The notes: generated from the letters alone by a model not told the origin. Shown: positions 51,132 to 61,086, counted from the first letter of the stretch. The stretch: DNA of 64,000 nt from Neoroseomonas terrae (GCF_018129025.1 NZ_JAAEDI010000010.1:62001-126000); one strand, 5' to 3'. A program made the numbers and translations.

Positions 51132-52010
51132 TCAGTCAGGCCGATACATCCGAATGACCGACGACGTGTCGGCCATCGCATTGCCCGCCGCGACGAAGGC
51201 CTCGAACTGTCGCGCTGCCGCGGACACGAGAGGAAGCGCGGCTTCGACGTGCCGCGCGAAGGCCAGCACGGCCTGCATGTCCTTGTTGAGCTGCCTTGCA
51301 TAGCCGGTCGGCGGATCGAAGTTCCTCTGCTGCATGCGGGGGTAGCGATGGCGCAGCAGGGCACTGTCCGCGAAGCCGCCCGCCAGCGCTTCCGGCAGCT
51401 TCGCCGTATCCAGCCCGGCCGCCTCGGCCAGTGCGAGCGCCTCGGCCAGCAGCACAAAGCCCGTGCCGACGATCGCCTGATTGATGACCTTCGTCGTCTG
51501 GCCCGCTCCGACCGGACCCATGCGGGTGAGGCCCGACCCGAGCTCGCGCAACAGCGGCATGGCATCGGCGACGTCCTCCTCGGCGCCGCCGAGCATCAGG
51601 GCCAGGCTGCCCTCGCGCGCGGCCTTGATGCCGCCGGAGGCGGGGGCATCGACCCAGCGCATCCCGGTCGCGCCGCGCAGGCGGCCGGCCATGTCGCGCG
51701 TCGCCTGCGGGTCGATCGTCGAGACGTCGACCAGGATCTTCCCTGGCTGCGGCCCAGCCTCGGCGATGCCACCCGGGCCGAAGACGCAGTTCGCCACCGC
51801 CTCGGTATGCAGCACGCACATCAGCACGCAATCGGCGGCCTCAGCGACAGCGGCGGGGCTGGCGGCAACCGCGGCCCCGTGGGGGACGATCGTGTCGAGG
51901 CGCTCCGGCTCCAGGTTCCAGGCGGTAACGCGGTGGCCGCGCTCGAGCAGCCGCCGCGCCATCGCCTCCCCCATGAGCCCGATGCCGATGCAGCCAACAT
52001 TCAGGGGCAT
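51132..52010 (-). CDS. 3-hydroxyisobutyrate-dehydrogenase-family oxidoreductase
   Basis: A 292-residue beta-hydroxyacid dehydrogenase. The N-terminal dinucleotide site is GCIGIGLMGEAMARRLLERGH, with an Asn (AWNLEPERL) after the second strand that suggests NADP(H) or mixed use. Further landmarks are VDVSTIDPQATRDMA, the substrate-binding DAPASGGIKAAREGSLALMLGG and the catalytic Lys in GAGQTTKVINQA. It follows the TctC gene upstream by eight bases. A 293-base stretch to 50838 on its downstream side holds no gene. Confidence 0.92.
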   Translation of the reverse strand: MPLNVGCIGIGLMGEAMARRLLERGHRVTAWNLEPERLDTIVPHGAAVAASPAAVAEAADCVLMCVLHTEAVANCVFGPGGIAEAGPQPGKILVDVSTIDPQATRDMAGRLRGATGMRWVDAPASGGIKAAREGSLALMLGGAEEDVADAMPLLRELGSGLTRMGPVGAGQTTKVINQAIVGTGFVLLAEALALAEAAGLDTAKLPEALAGGFADSALLRHRYPRMQQRNFDPPTGYARQLNKDMQAVLAFARHVEAALPLVSAAARQFEAFVAAGNAMADTSSVIRMYRPD

Positions 52011-52018
52011 GGTGCGGC

Positions 52019-52990
52019 TCACTCCTCGCGAATGCCGGCGGCGCGGATGACGGCGCCGAAGCGCTGGCGGTCGCGCGCAATGGTCGCGGCGAACTCGTCC
52101 GGCCCTTCGACCCGCGGCACCAGCCCGAGCGACAACAGGCGCTCGCGCACTGCGGGATTGGCGGCCATGCGGCGCATCGCGTCGTGCCAGCGCTCGGCGG
52201 CCGCGCGCGGCGTGCCGGCTGCGCCGCAGACGCCGAAGAAGCCGCCCACCACGAAGTCCGGCCAAGTCTGCGAGGTCCGCGGCACGCCCGGGAACTGCTC
52301 GGATCCCATGTCGTCGCTGAAGGCGAGCACGCGCACCTGGTTCCCCTGTATCTGGCCCGTCACGTCCGCCAGGTTGGTGAACATCATATCGATGCGTCCC
52401 GCCGTGAGATCGACGATCGCCGGCGCAGCGCCGCGATAGGGAATGTGGCTGATGTCGAGCTGCGCGAAGTGCTTGAAGGATTCGCCGGCGAGCTGCTGCA
52501 TCGTGCCACCACCCGCGCTGCCGTAGTTCAGGCGGCCGGGGTTGGCACGGGCATGGGCGATCAGGTCATCCATGCTGCGCCAGGGCCTATCGGCTGGCAC
52601 CACGAGCACGTAGTTGGGCACGGCGAGCGCCGCGAGCGGCGTCATGTCGCGTCCCGGATCGACGGCCAGCGGCGGGCCCGGCAATTCGGGGAGCATCGAC
52701 ATCTGTCCGGCGGCGCAGGTGTAGACCGTGTGGCCGTCCGGCGCCGAACGCGCGACGAACTCCATCGCGATCTTGCCGCCCGCGCCGGCGCGATTCTCCA
52801 CAATGACGCGCTGGCCAAAGATGGGCGCGGCATGCTCGGCAATCAGGCGAGAGACGATGTCGCACGCTCCACCTGGCGCAAATCCACAGACAACACGGAT
52901 CTCGCGATCAGGAAACTCGGCGCGCGCGGCACCGGGCATGAGCGCAAGAAGGACCCCGGCAGCGACGGCCAGTCGAGGCAATGTAAGCAT
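52019..52990 (-). CDS. TTT-type (Bug/TctC) substrate-binding protein
   Basis: A 323-residue Bug receptor. A near-perfect AGGAGG seven bases before the ATG at 52990 (MLTLPRLAVAAGVLLALMPGAARA) fixes the start over the longer frame to 53017. Landmarks are FPDREIRVVCGFAPGGACD, IVENRAGAGGKIAMEF, HIPYRGAAPAIVDL. It is divergent from the LacI-type regulator and its promoter region carries the two GCGCTAA palindromes at 53048-53071. With the hydroxyisobutyrate-dehydrogenase-like gene it forms a two-gene unit. Confidence 0.93.
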   Translation of the reverse strand: MLTLPRLAVAAGVLLALMPGAARAEFPDREIRVVCGFAPGGACDIVSRLIAEHAAPIFGQRVIVENRAGAGGKIAMEFVARSAPDGHTVYTCAAGQMSMLPELPGPPLAVDPGRDMTPLAALAVPNYVLVVPADRPWRSMDDLIAHARANPGRLNYGSAGGGTMQQLAGESFKHFAQLDISHIPYRGAAPAIVDLTAGRIDMMFTNLADVTGQIQGNQVRVLAFSDDMGSEQFPGVPRTSQTWPDFVVGGFFGVCGAAGTPRAAAERWHDAMRRMAANPAVRERLLSLGLVPRVEGPDEFAATIARDRQRFGAVIRAAGIREE

Positions 52991-53047
52991 GACTTTCCTC
53001 CTGCGCACCGAGGTCATTGCCGTTCGCGTGGCCTCGGCGTTATGTTT

Positions 53048-53071
53048 GTTAGCGCTAAAGGTAGCGCTAAC
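53048..53071. promoter_or_regulatory. Tandem LacI-type operators
   Basis: Two palindromes lie 12 bases apart centre to centre: GTTAGCGCTAAA (53048-53059) and GGTAGCGCTAAC (53060-53071). Each holds the self-complementary TAGCGCTA core with a central CG, as LacI-family sites do. They lie between the divergent TctC (52990) and LacI-type (53095) starts, so one repressor could act on both. Confidence 0.75.
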
Positions 53072-53094
53072 GTCTTTCCTCTGGCAAGGAACCG

Positions 53095-54153
53095 ATGTCG
53101 CCGTCCGACGGAGCTAGAACCCAACGCTCACGCCCAAAGGCCCGGCGCGCTGGTGGCGGACACGTCACCCTTCGTGACGTTGCGGCGCAGGCGGGCGTGA
53201 CGTCGATGACGGTGTCCCGCGCATTGCGCGAGCCGGACGCTGTCTCGTCTCGCGTTCGGGAGAAGGTCGCCACCGCGGTGCGCGATCTGGGCTATTTGCC
53301 CAATCGTTTTGCCGGCGGTCTTGCAGCGCGCCGCTCGCGGCTGGTCACCGTGATCGTCTCGGGCATCTCCGCTTCGGTCTATGCCGACGCACTGCGGGGC
53401 GCGGACGAAGTCTTGCGCCCGCTTGGCTATGAGGTGCTGATCAGCCAGCTCACCGAAACACCGGAGCAGGAGGAGCGCGCGGTCGCGGCCCTGCTGGGAT
53501 GGCAGCCCGAGGGTGTCATTCTCTCCGGCATCGAACGCACGGACGCCACCCGCCGGATGCTGCACGCCGCTGGCGTGCCTGTCGTTGAAGCTCTGGAGCT
53601 GACCGACACGCCCATCGATTCCAACGTCGGGCTGGATCATCGCTCTGCCGGCATCGCCATGGGACGGCACCTGGCCGACCGTGGCTATCGCCGTATCGCC
53701 TTCTACGGCGCGCGGCTCGACTCCGACTTCCGTGCGTTCCGGCGATTGGAGGGGTTGCGCGCCGGCCTCGCGGAGTGCGGGCTCGTTCCCGTCCGAGTCG
53801 TGTGCTCCGAAGCACCCAGCACACCCGAAACAGGCGCCAGGTTCCTGCGAGAGCTGCTGGACGATGCTGCCGCGCCGGATGCGGTGTTCCTGTCCAATGA
53901 TACCATCGCGATGGGCGCGCTGTTCGAAGCGCAGCGACTTGGCGTCGCGGTGCCGGAGCGCATTGCGATAGCTGGCTTTGGCGGATCCGACATCACAGCC
54001 GCGATCAACCCGCCTCTCACGACAATACGCTTCGCACGCCGAGAGATGGGCCGGCGCGCTGCGCTGACGCTCTTGGACCGCATCGAGCGGCGCGCCCCGC
54101 CCGGACAGCGGGTCGATGTGGGGTTCGAACTCCTGGCCCGCGGGACGACGTGA
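53095..54153 (+). CDS. LacI-family transcriptional regulator
   Basis: A 352-residue LacI/GntR-like regulator. The HTH and hinge helix are at residues ~24-75 (VTLRDVAAQAGVTSMTVSRALREPDAVS). The periplasmic-binding-protein-like effector domain follows (VTVIVSGISASVYADALRGADEVLRPLGYEVLI; SNDTIAMGALFEAQRLGVAVPERIAIAGFGGSD). It probably senses a sugar acid or related metabolite. Twin operators 24 bases upstream suggest autoregulation and control of the divergent receptor-dehydrogenase pair. The amidohydrolase gene follows immediately. Confidence 0.93.
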   Translation: MSPSDGARTQRSRPKARRAGGGHVTLRDVAAQAGVTSMTVSRALREPDAVSSRVREKVATAVRDLGYLPNRFAGGLAARRSRLVTVIVSGISASVYADALRGADEVLRPLGYEVLISQLTETPEQEERAVAALLGWQPEGVILSGIERTDATRRMLHAAGVPVVEALELTDTPIDSNVGLDHRSAGIAMGRHLADRGYRRIAFYGARLDSDFRAFRRLEGLRAGLAECGLVPVRVVCSEAPSTPETGARFLRELLDDAAAPDAVFLSNDTIAMGALFEAQRLGVAVPERIAIAGFGGSDITAAINPPLTTIRFARREMGRRAALTLLDRIERRAPPGQRVDVGFELLARGTT

Positions 54154-54164
54154 GGAGAAATGAC

Positions 54165-55118
54165 GTGACCGACCCGCGTGAGCAGGAGGCTTTCCTGCGC
54201 AATCTGCCCATCATCGACCCGCACCAGCACTTCTGGGACCTGCAGGCCCATCCTGAGCGCTACCCCAATTGGACGACGCGTCCGGAGCCCTTCAGATACG
54301 GCAGCACCGAGCGGCTGATGGGGCAAAGCTACCTGCCTGACGATTACCGGCGGGATGTGGCCGCGCATAATGTCGTCGGCACTGTCCATGTACAGGCCGG
54401 CTGGGTCGGCGACCCGCTTGGCGAGGCGCGCTGGCTCGCGCAGCTCCGGCATCGCGAGCGCCTGCCGACGGTGGCCGTGGGGCAGGCGTCGCTGCATTTG
54501 CCTGATGCTGGGCAGACGCTAGCCGGTCTCGCCGGCTTCGACTTCATGCGCGGGATCCGCACCAAGCCGACGCAGGTGGAAGCTCCCGCCGACGCGCAGA
54601 GGGGCCGGCCGGGCTCGATGGACGATCCAGCCTGGCGGCGCGGCTACCAGCAACTCGAACAGCACGGCTTCGTCGGGGAAGTGCAGGTGCCCTGGTGGGA
54701 TCTGGCTGCGGCTGCCGAGGTGGCGCGCGATCATCCCGGTATCCACCTGGTCCTGAACCACACCGCCTTGCCGTCCGACCGATCGGCGGAGGGGCTTGCC
54801 GCGTGGCGTCGGGCAGTCGCGCTGCTCGCTCCGCACGACTGCGTCCGCATGAAGCTGTCCGGCATTGGCTTGGCGCCTGGTACGTGGCCTACCGAGGAGA
54901 ACATGAGGATCGTGCAGGAGGCGATCTCCATCCTGGGCTGGCAGCGGTGCCTGTTCGCCAGCAACTATCCGGTGGACAGCCTGGTCGCGAGCTTCGACAC
55001 GATCTACTCAGGCTTCAAGCGAGCGGTTCGGGGTTTTCCTCGCCAACAGATGGACGCACTGTTTCATGACAATGCGGCGGCGCTGTACAGGATCGCCGAC
55101 CAGCCCGCCGCGGCCTGA
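54165..55118 (+). CDS. Amidohydrolase 2 family protein (2-pyrone-4,6-dicarboxylate lactonase-like)
   Basis: A 317-residue TIM-barrel hydrolase of the amidohydrolase-2 (COG3618) family. The N-terminal IIDPHQHFWDLQAHPERYPNW, VHVQAGW, LNHTALPSDRS and CLFASNYPVD blocks are diagnostic. The start is the GTG at 54165, seven bases after AGGAG at 54153-54157; a GTG at 54150 would overlap the regulator stop. Members hydrolyse lactones of sugar or pyrone acids. Its link to the LacI regulator and the divergent dehydrogenase suggests one sugar-acid or pyrone catabolic route. Confidence 0.9.
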   Translation: MTDPREQEAFLRNLPIIDPHQHFWDLQAHPERYPNWTTRPEPFRYGSTERLMGQSYLPDDYRRDVAAHNVVGTVHVQAGWVGDPLGEARWLAQLRHRERLPTVAVGQASLHLPDAGQTLAGLAGFDFMRGIRTKPTQVEAPADAQRGRPGSMDDPAWRRGYQQLEQHGFVGEVQVPWWDLAAAAEVARDHPGIHLVLNHTALPSDRSAEGLAAWRRAVALLAPHDCVRMKLSGIGLAPGTWPTEENMRIVQEAISILGWQRCLFASNYPVDSLVASFDTIYSGFKRAVRGFPRQQMDALFHDNAAALYRIADQPAAA

Positions 55119-55286
55119 AATGCGACTTTGAACGAGTATGATGATCTCAGCCGCAGCCATCCATGGTGACGGTGCTGCGCTCTATCCTGGCGCGTTCGGT
55201 TGCCGTGGCGTAGCAGGCGCTTTGTGTCACTCGAGCCAGTCGATCGGGAACGCGCAAGCAGCGTTGGGCCGCGCCCTCCGCATCCA

Positions 55287-57497
55287 TCACATGGTCGCCG
55301 GCAGCCCTTCCAGCAGCTTATCGAGCGTGATCGGATAGTGCCGCACCCGCACCCCCGTCGCATTGTAAATCGCATTCGCAACTGCCGCGCCCACGCCGCA
55401 GATGCCAAGCTCCCCGACACCCTTGGCCTTCATCGGGGAAGAGATCGGATCGACTTCGTCCAGGAAGATCACCTCCTGATGCGGGATGTCGGCGCAGACC
55501 GGCACCTCATAGCCGGCCAAATCGTGGTTGACGAAGAATCCGCGGCGCGTGTCCACCGCCAGCTCCTCCATCAGCGCTGCGCCAACCCCCATCGTCATGG
55601 CGCCAATCACTTGGCTCCGCGCCGATTTGGGATTGAGGATGCGTCCGGCGGCACAGACGGCGAGCATCCGCCGGACCCGCGACTCCCCAGTGGCGGCATC
55701 CACCGCCACCTCCACGAAATGTCCGGCGAAGGTCGATTGCTGGTATCGCTTGGCGAGGTCGCCGTATTCCATCTTGTCCTCGGCCGTCAGGCCATCCGCG
55801 CCCGCCGCGTCGCCAAGCCGGACGCCGCGGTTGCCGGCACGCACCATCCCCTCGACAAACTCGGCCTCCGCGGAATTGAAGCCGAGCCGTCCCGCCACGG
55901 CCTCACGCAGCTTCACGCAAGCCGCATAGACGCCCGCCGTCGCACTGTTGCCGCCCCATTGGCCGCCTGAGCCGGCCGAGGCGGGAAAGCTGGAATCGCC
56001 CAGGTGCACTGTCACCTTGTCGAGTGACACGCCCATCATCTCTGCCGCGGTCTGCGCGATGATGGTGTAGCTGCCTGTACCGATGTCAGTCATGTCGGTT
56101 TCGACCGTCACGCCCCGATCCCGGTCCAGCCGCACCCGAGCGCCGGACGCCATCACCAGGTTGTTGCGGAAGCCGACCGCAACCCCCATGCCGAGCAGCC
56201 AGCGACCCTCCCGACGTTGGCCCGGCGTCGCGGCGCGCCGGCTCCAGTCAAAGCGCTGTGCGCCATGGCGAAGGCATTCGATAAGCTGGCGCTGCGAGAA
56301 CGGCCGGTCAGGGTCGTCAGGATCAACCTGCGTGTCGTTGACGACGCGGAACTCAATCGGATCCATGCCGAGGCGCTCCGCCATCTCGTCCATGGCCACC
56401 TCGAGCGCCATCAGGCCCGGCGCCTCCCCCGGGGCACGCATGGCATTCCCCTCCGGCAGGTCGAGCACAGCAAGGCGCAGCGCGGTTAGCCGATTGCGGC
56501 CAGCGTAGAGCAGCTTCGTTTGAGCAACCGCTGTCTCCGGCCCGCCATCCTCCAGATCGCCCGAAAGGCTTACATGCGCAATTGCCGTGATCCTGCCGTC
56601 CGGCGCCGCGCCGATACGAATATGCTGGATCGTGGCCGGCCGGTGCGTGGTGTTGTTCGCCATAAGCGGTCGGGTTAACGCGACCTTGACAGGACGTCCC
56701 GCTGCCCGAGCCCCGAGCGCCGCGAGAACCGCGTCAGCGCGCAGGAACAGCTTGCCGCCGAAGCCGCCGCCGACGAAGGGGGAGTCGACGCGCACATTCT
56801 CGGCCGGCAAGCCGAGCGTCCTCGCCAAGTCGCGCTTCCCCCAGGCGATCATCTGGTTGGAGGTCCAGATAGTGAGCTTCTCGCCCTCCCACGCGGCGAT
56901 GGTCGCGTGTGGCTCCATCATCGCGTGGCTTTGGTCCGGCGTGGAATAGGTCTCGTCCAGTCGGATCGCGGCCTGTGCGAACGCGCCTTCGAAATCGCCG
57001 ACGCGGTCCTCCTGCGGTGGCGCGCCGCTGTCGGCCGAGGCGAGTTCTGCCTTCGGTGCCTCTGCGGTCAGATCGAAGCGGCCGCGCTGAGGCGCATAAC
57101 CCACGCGGATCATCGCGGCGGCGTCGCGCGCCTGCTCGAAGCTTTCCGCGACCACGACCGCGATCGCCTGATGGTAGTGCTGGATGTCAGGACCGCCGAA
57201 GAGGCTGGCCGTGTTCGTCACCCCCTTCTCGAGCCGCGGCATGTCGAGTGTCGTGACCACCGCGAGGACGCCGGGCGCAGCCTTCGCCGCGCTCGCATCG
57301 ATGGCGGTGATCCGTCCCTTGGCGATGCCTGCTCCGAGGACATGACCATAGGCCTGATTGGGCACAACCTCGTGCCGCTCATAGGCGTATGGCGCGGTGC
57401 CCGTGGTCTTGCGTGGTCCGTCGATACGATCGACTGGCTGCCCCACGACCTTGAGGCGGTCGATTGGATTGTCGGACGCGGGAGCGTCGAACTTCAT
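55287..57497 (-). CDS. paoC: Aldehyde oxidoreductase molybdenum-binding subunit (PaoC-type)
   Basis: A 736-residue xanthine-oxidase-family large subunit. It has the substrate/Moco segments [51 protein letters not shown] and the catalytic Glu696 in [14 protein letters not shown]. It has no signal peptide; PaoC is carried out in complex with the Tat-tagged small subunit. It overlaps the FAD subunit gene by 4 bases. The PaoD-type maturation factor is not in the window. A related isoquinoline 1-oxidoreductase identity is possible, but the three-subunit PaoABC pattern fits better. Confidence 0.9.
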   Translation of the reverse strand: MKFDAPASDNPIDRLKVVGQPVDRIDGPRKTTGTAPYAYERHEVVPNQAYGHVLGAGIAKGRITAIDASAAKAAPGVLAVVTTLDMPRLEKGVTNTASLFGGPDIQHYHQAIAVVVAESFEQARDAAAMIRVGYAPQRGRFDLTAEAPKAELASADSGAPPQEDRVGDFEGAFAQAAIRLDETYSTPDQSHAMMEPHATIAAWEGEKLTIWTSNQMIAWGKRDLARTLGLPAENVRVDSPFVGGGFGGKLFLRADAVLAALGARAAGRPVKVALTRPLMANNTTHRPATIQHIRIGAAPDGRITAIAHVSLSGDLEDGGPETAVAQTKLLYAGRNRLTALRLAVLDLPEGNAMRAPGEAPGLMALEVAMDEMAERLGMDPIEFRVVNDTQVDPDDPDRPFSQRQLIECLRHGAQRFDWSRRAATPGQRREGRWLLGMGVAVGFRNNLVMASGARVRLDRDRGVTVETDMTDIGTGSYTIIAQTAAEMMGVSLDKVTVHLGDSSFPASAGSGGQWGGNSATAGVYAACVKLREAVAGRLGFNSAEAEFVEGMVRAGNRGVRLGDAAGADGLTAEDKMEYGDLAKRYQQSTFAGHFVEVAVDAATGESRVRRMLAVCAAGRILNPKSARSQVIGAMTMGVGAALMEELAVDTRRGFFVNHDLAGYEVPVCADIPHQEVIFLDEVDPISSPMKAKGVGELGICGVGAAVANAIYNATGVRVRHYPITLDKLLEGLPATM

Positions 57498-58447
57498 GGC
57501 TCAGCCCTCGCCTCGGCCAGGATCGAAGCGAGCGCCCGCTCCGCCAATGTCAGCTTGAATGCGTTGTCATGGCTCGGCCGCGCGCCATCGAGGATGCCGG
57601 CCATGGTTGGCTTGGCGCCGCGCGGCAACGTCGCCTCGGCGGCCTCGACCCGCCAGGGGCGATGTGCCACGCCGCCGAGGGCGACGCGGCCGGTGCCATC
57701 CCGCTGGACCACTGCCGCCACGGCGACGAGCGCGAAGGCGTAGGAGGCGCGGTCGCGTACCTTGCGGTAGAAATGGCGCCCACCGAGCGGGGGCGGCAGG
57801 ATAACGCCGGTGATGAATTCGCTCGCCTCGAGCGTTGTCTCGACCTGCGGCGTGTCGCCGGGCAGGCGGTGGAACTCGGCGATCGCGATGCTGCGCGTCG
57901 CACCGTCCGCCTTCACCGTTTCCACCACCGCATCCAGGGCCCGCAGGGCGACCGCCATGTCGCTGGGGTGGGTCGCGATGCAGGCCTCGCTGGCCCCAAT
58001 CACCGCGAGTTGCCGCGTGACGCCGCCGATCGCTGCGCAACCGGCCCCCGGCTGGCGTTTATTGCAGGGCTGCGCAGTGTCATAGAAATATGGGCAGCGA
58101 GTGCGTTGCAGAAGATTGCCGGCAGTCGTCGCCTTGTTGCGCAGCTGCGCCGAGGCGCCGGCCAACAGCGCGCGGGATAGCACGGCGTAGTCCCGCCGCA
58201 CCCGCTCGTCGGCGGCAAGCTCGGTGTTGCGGACCAGGGCGCCGATGCGCAATCCGCCGTCGGCCGTCGGTTCGATCCGGTCGAGGCCGAGCCCATTCAC
58301 ATCGATAAGATGCGTCGGCGTCTCGATCTGCAATTTCATAAGGTCGAGCAGATTTGTGCCGCCGGCAATGAACTTGGCGTGGGGCCGGCGCGCGGCCACC
58401 GCCGCCTCGGCAGCGGTCCGTGCGCGCTCATAGGTGAAGGGCCTCAT
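57494..58447 (-). CDS. paoB: Aldehyde oxidoreductase FAD-binding subunit (PaoB-type)
   Basis: A 317-residue FAD subunit. FAD binding is by [14 protein letters not shown] near residue 25-38 and [11 protein letters not shown]. Four cysteines, Cys118, Cys128, Cys137 and Cys156, lie in the inserted loop that in E. coli PaoB holds an extra [4Fe-4S] cluster. This insert distinguishes PaoABC enzymes from ordinary xanthine dehydrogenases. The gene overlaps both neighbours by 4 bases. Confidence 0.9.
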   Translation of the reverse strand: MRPFTYERARTAAEAAVAARRPHAKFIAGGTNLLDLMKLQIETPTHLIDVNGLGLDRIEPTADGGLRIGALVRNTELAADERVRRDYAVLSRALLAGASAQLRNKATTAGNLLQRTRCPYFYDTAQPCNKRQPGAGCAAIGGVTRQLAVIGASEACIATHPSDMAVALRALDAVVETVKADGATRSIAIAEFHRLPGDTPQVETTLEASEFITGVILPPPLGGRHFYRKVRDRASYAFALVAVAAVVQRDGTGRVALGGVAHRPWRVEAAEATLPRGAKPTMAGILDGARPSHDNAFKLTLAERALASILAEARAEP

Positions 58448-59094
58448 CCCGGCCTCCCGGCGACCTCTACGATCGCGTCGACGATGTTGGAATAGGCACC
58501 GCAGCGGCAGATATTGCCGCTCATCCGCTCGCGGATCTCCTCCGCCGTGACCTGCGGTGGCGCCATAAGGTCGGCGGTCACATGGCTCGGGACGCCGGCC
58601 CTGATTTCATCCAGCATGGCCACGGAAGCGCAGACTTGGCCGGGTGTGCAGTATCCGCACTGGTACCCGTCGTGGCTGACGAAGGCAGCCTGCATCGGAT
58701 GCAGGTGGCCGGGGCGGCCAATTCCTTCGATGGTGGTGACTGCATCGCCATCATGCATTACGGCTAATGTCAGGCAGGAATAGATACGCCGGCCTTCCAC
58801 GATCACCGTGCAGGCGCCGCACTGGCCGTGGTCGCACCCCTTCTTGCTGCCGGTCAATCGCAGGTGCTCACGCAAGGCGTCGAGCAACGTCGTGCGCGGA
58901 TCCAGCGCAAGGTTGCGGCTTTGCCCGTTTACGCGCAGCGATATCTGCGCCGTTGTCGCTTCCGGCGATCCGGGAGTTCCATGTGGAGCGGAAACTGATT
59001 GCGCGCCCGCCTCGCCATGGATAGGCGCGGTACCGGCGGCCGTTCCAGCCACCAATGCGCGCCTGGATATCGAGTGATGGCCTGAAGCTGTCAT
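58444..59094 (-). CDS. paoA: Aldehyde oxidoreductase 2Fe-2S subunit with Tat signal (PaoA-type)
   Basis: A 216-residue iron-sulfur subunit. The N-terminus has a twin-arginine signal ([15 protein letters not shown]), which exports the folded trimer to the periplasm. The plant-type [2Fe-2S] cluster is held by Cys87, Cys92, Cys95 and Cys107, the second by Cys146, Cys149, Cys196 and Cys198. The order A-B-C and the overlaps are as in E. coli paoABC. Its role is periplasmic oxidation of aldehydes. Confidence 0.92.
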   Translation of the reverse strand: MTASGHHSISRRALVAGTAAGTAPIHGEAGAQSVSAPHGTPGSPEATTAQISLRVNGQSRNLALDPRTTLLDALREHLRLTGSKKGCDHGQCGACTVIVEGRRIYSCLTLAVMHDGDAVTTIEGIGRPGHLHPMQAAFVSHDGYQCGYCTPGQVCASVAMLDEIRAGVPSHVTADLMAPPQVTAEEIRERMSGNICRCGAYSNIVDAIVEVAGRPG

Positions 59095-59643
59095 CGGGTC
59101 GTGTCCTTCACCGATGGCCGTCCGACCTGAGGATGGGCGCGGTCGGATCTCGCGATCGACTGTCTGAACACACCCTAAGCGCCTGGCCGCTCGGAGAGTT
59201 GCCGAACGCCACGCCGGAGGCAGCGTCTTCGCCGTGGACCCATCTCATGCTCAGGACGACCAGCGAGGCGCGTCATGCCATGAAGGCCGGGGTTAGATCG
59301 GACGCGGGGCCGGCGAACGCGAACGGCAGCGGTCTCAGGTCTAACCTCAACAGCCGCCGGATCCGCAGACGAAAAAGACGGCCGGCTCGCCAAAGGCGAA
59401 TGCAGCACAGCGCGGGTGCCCACACCTACAGGCGCTACGTTCGGAGCCGATCGGGAGGACGCGACCTGCTTGGCTGTGGCCGTGGGACAGCGACATTTGC
59501 GTACATCGGCACATGGTGTCTGAATGACATCATGGCTCGGTCTGCATAGCGATCAGCGCTGCATGACAGCGCAGCCAGGTGCCGAACTCATGGGGCCGAT
59601 GTCAAAGCGCGTCGGTGCGGCTCCCGCCGGCTTGCCCTTGCGT
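59095..59643. other. 549-base gap without a recognisable gene
   Basis: Between paoA and the hydrolase-receptor gene no reading frame in either strand has family similarity, a good start site or a normal length relation to neighbours. The promoter of paoABC should lie in the part next to 59095. Confidence 0.5.
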
Positions 59644-61005
59644 TCAGTTCATCTCGACCTGCATTTCCCGCAGCAGGGGTGTCCAGCGCGCTACTTCTGC
59701 ACGGTAAAGCTGCGCAGCCGCATCCGGTCCCTCCGGGTCGCCAACCACACCCTCGCTGGCCAACCGCTCCCGAACCGCAGGCGTCCGCATCGCCTGTGTC
59801 ACGGCTGCCGCCACCCGATCGAGTATCGGCCGCGGTGTTCGCGCTGGCGCAACGATCGCTGCCCAGTTGGAAAACTCATAACCGGGGAAGCCCTGCTCAG
59901 CGATCGTCGCCACCTCCGGAAGCAGAGGGCTGCGCTGCGCGCCACTGACGCCGACCGCCTTCACCGCGTTGGATCGTACCTGCGATGCCACGGAGGAGAT
60001 CGTGGTGAACATCACGTCGAGCCGCCCCGCGAGTAGGTCGTTCAGCGCCGGCGCCGTGCCGCGATAAGGCACGTGCAGCATCTCGATCGCCAACGTCCGC
60101 CATAGCATCTCGGACGCGATGTGCGTCCCGCTGCCCTGCGCGACCGCGGGTGCCGCGAGAAGTCCGAACAACGCCGCGGCGAGCGCGGCGCGCCGGCCGC
60201 TTGGCGGCGCATCCGGCCGGGTCAGGAACTCGCGCAGATGGCCGGCGACAACGTCGGGCGCCTCCAGCAGGATGGAGTGGCGCAATCCAGGCAGGATCTG
60301 AAGCTCCGATCCGGCGATACGCTCATGCATCAGCCGCGCCATGCGCGGGTTCGATCCCTGGTCGAACTCGCCGGTCATCACCAGCGTCGGGACCGCGATC
60401 CGATGCAACGCATCGGCGAGGTCGCTCGTCGCCAGGACGCGATAGGCGGCGGCGTAGCTGGGCTTGTGGTTGGCCGCGATGCGGGCGAGCCGGCTCTCGA
60501 CAACGTCTGGATGGCTTTCGCGGAAGGCATCCGTGAACCATCGCGACGCGGATGCCGTCGCATGGCTCATCGGCTCGTCGCGCTCGAGGGCTGCAAGGCG
60601 CTTCAGCACCGCCTCGCGCTCGGCCCCGGTGCGGCCGGCAACGCCGCTGACGAGAGCGAGGCGTCGCACGCGGTCAGGATGGTCCAGCGCGAAGCGTTGC
60701 GCGATCAGCGCACCGAGCGAGAAGCCCATGATGTCAGCGCTGGTGAACCCGACATGCTCCATCATCTCCGAGATATCGTCGGTGAAGTCTTCTAGGACAT
60801 AGGGGCCGGGCACGCGCTCTGACTGGCCATGGCCGCGCAGATCAGGGCGCAGGATACGGAAGCCGGTCCCGAGCGCTCCCGCGACGAGCGACAGGTCCTC
60901 CAGGTCGCTGCCGACGCCGTGAATCAGCACGACAGGCCGTCCCTCACCATGCAGCCGATAGCGGGTGCGCAGCCTAGTCCCTGAAAAGAAGCGATCGTCA
61001 GACAC
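59644..61005 (-). CDS. Alpha/beta hydrolase fused in frame to an internally deleted TctC
   Basis: One open frame of 453 residues joins two unrelated proteins. Residues 1-270 are an alpha/beta hydrolase: oxyanion IHGVGSD, nucleophile Ser96 in GFSLGA, Asp215 in EFDQG and His243 in LRHSILLEAP. Residues 271-290 look like a TctC signal peptide (RRAALAAALFGLLAAPAVAQ). Residues 291-453 are the C-terminal half of a TctC (HVPYRGTAPALNDLLAG, LLPEVATIAEQG). About 130 residues after the signal (RPIRxxVPF to the VENR and DGYTLL regions) are missing. The start is a GTG at 61005 with GGAGG ten bases before it; a TTG at 61062 is weaker. The receptor half cannot be functional; the hydrolase may be. Confidence 0.78.
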   Translation of the reverse strand: MSDDRFFSGTRLRTRYRLHGEGRPVVLIHGVGSDLEDLSLVAGALGTGFRILRPDLRGHGQSERVPGPYVLEDFTDDISEMMEHVGFTSADIMGFSLGALIAQRFALDHPDRVRRLALVSGVAGRTGAEREAVLKRLAALERDEPMSHATASASRWFTDAFRESHPDVVESRLARIAANHKPSYAAAYRVLATSDLADALHRIAVPTLVMTGEFDQGSNPRMARLMHERIAGSELQILPGLRHSILLEAPDVVAGHLREFLTRPDAPPSGRRAALAAALFGLLAAPAVAQGSGTHIASEMLWRTLAIEMLHVPYRGTAPALNDLLAGRLDVMFTTISSVASQVRSNAVKAVGVSGAQRSPLLPEVATIAEQGFPGYEFSNWAAIVAPARTPRPILDRVAAAVTQAMRTPAVRERLASEGVVGDPEGPDAAAQLYRAEVARWTPLLREMQVEMN

Positions 61006-61086
61006 TTGTCCCAGCCCTCCGCCGAATGGCGCATCGGCACCAACCGCATCGAGCCTAAGCAAGCGTTGAAACGAGGGTCAAGTTAG

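Noticed and set aside
59055..59549. 164-codon plus-strand frame in the gap after paoA
   Set aside because: No family similarity, no clear ribosome site, composition of a random GC-rich frame; left as unexplained gap.
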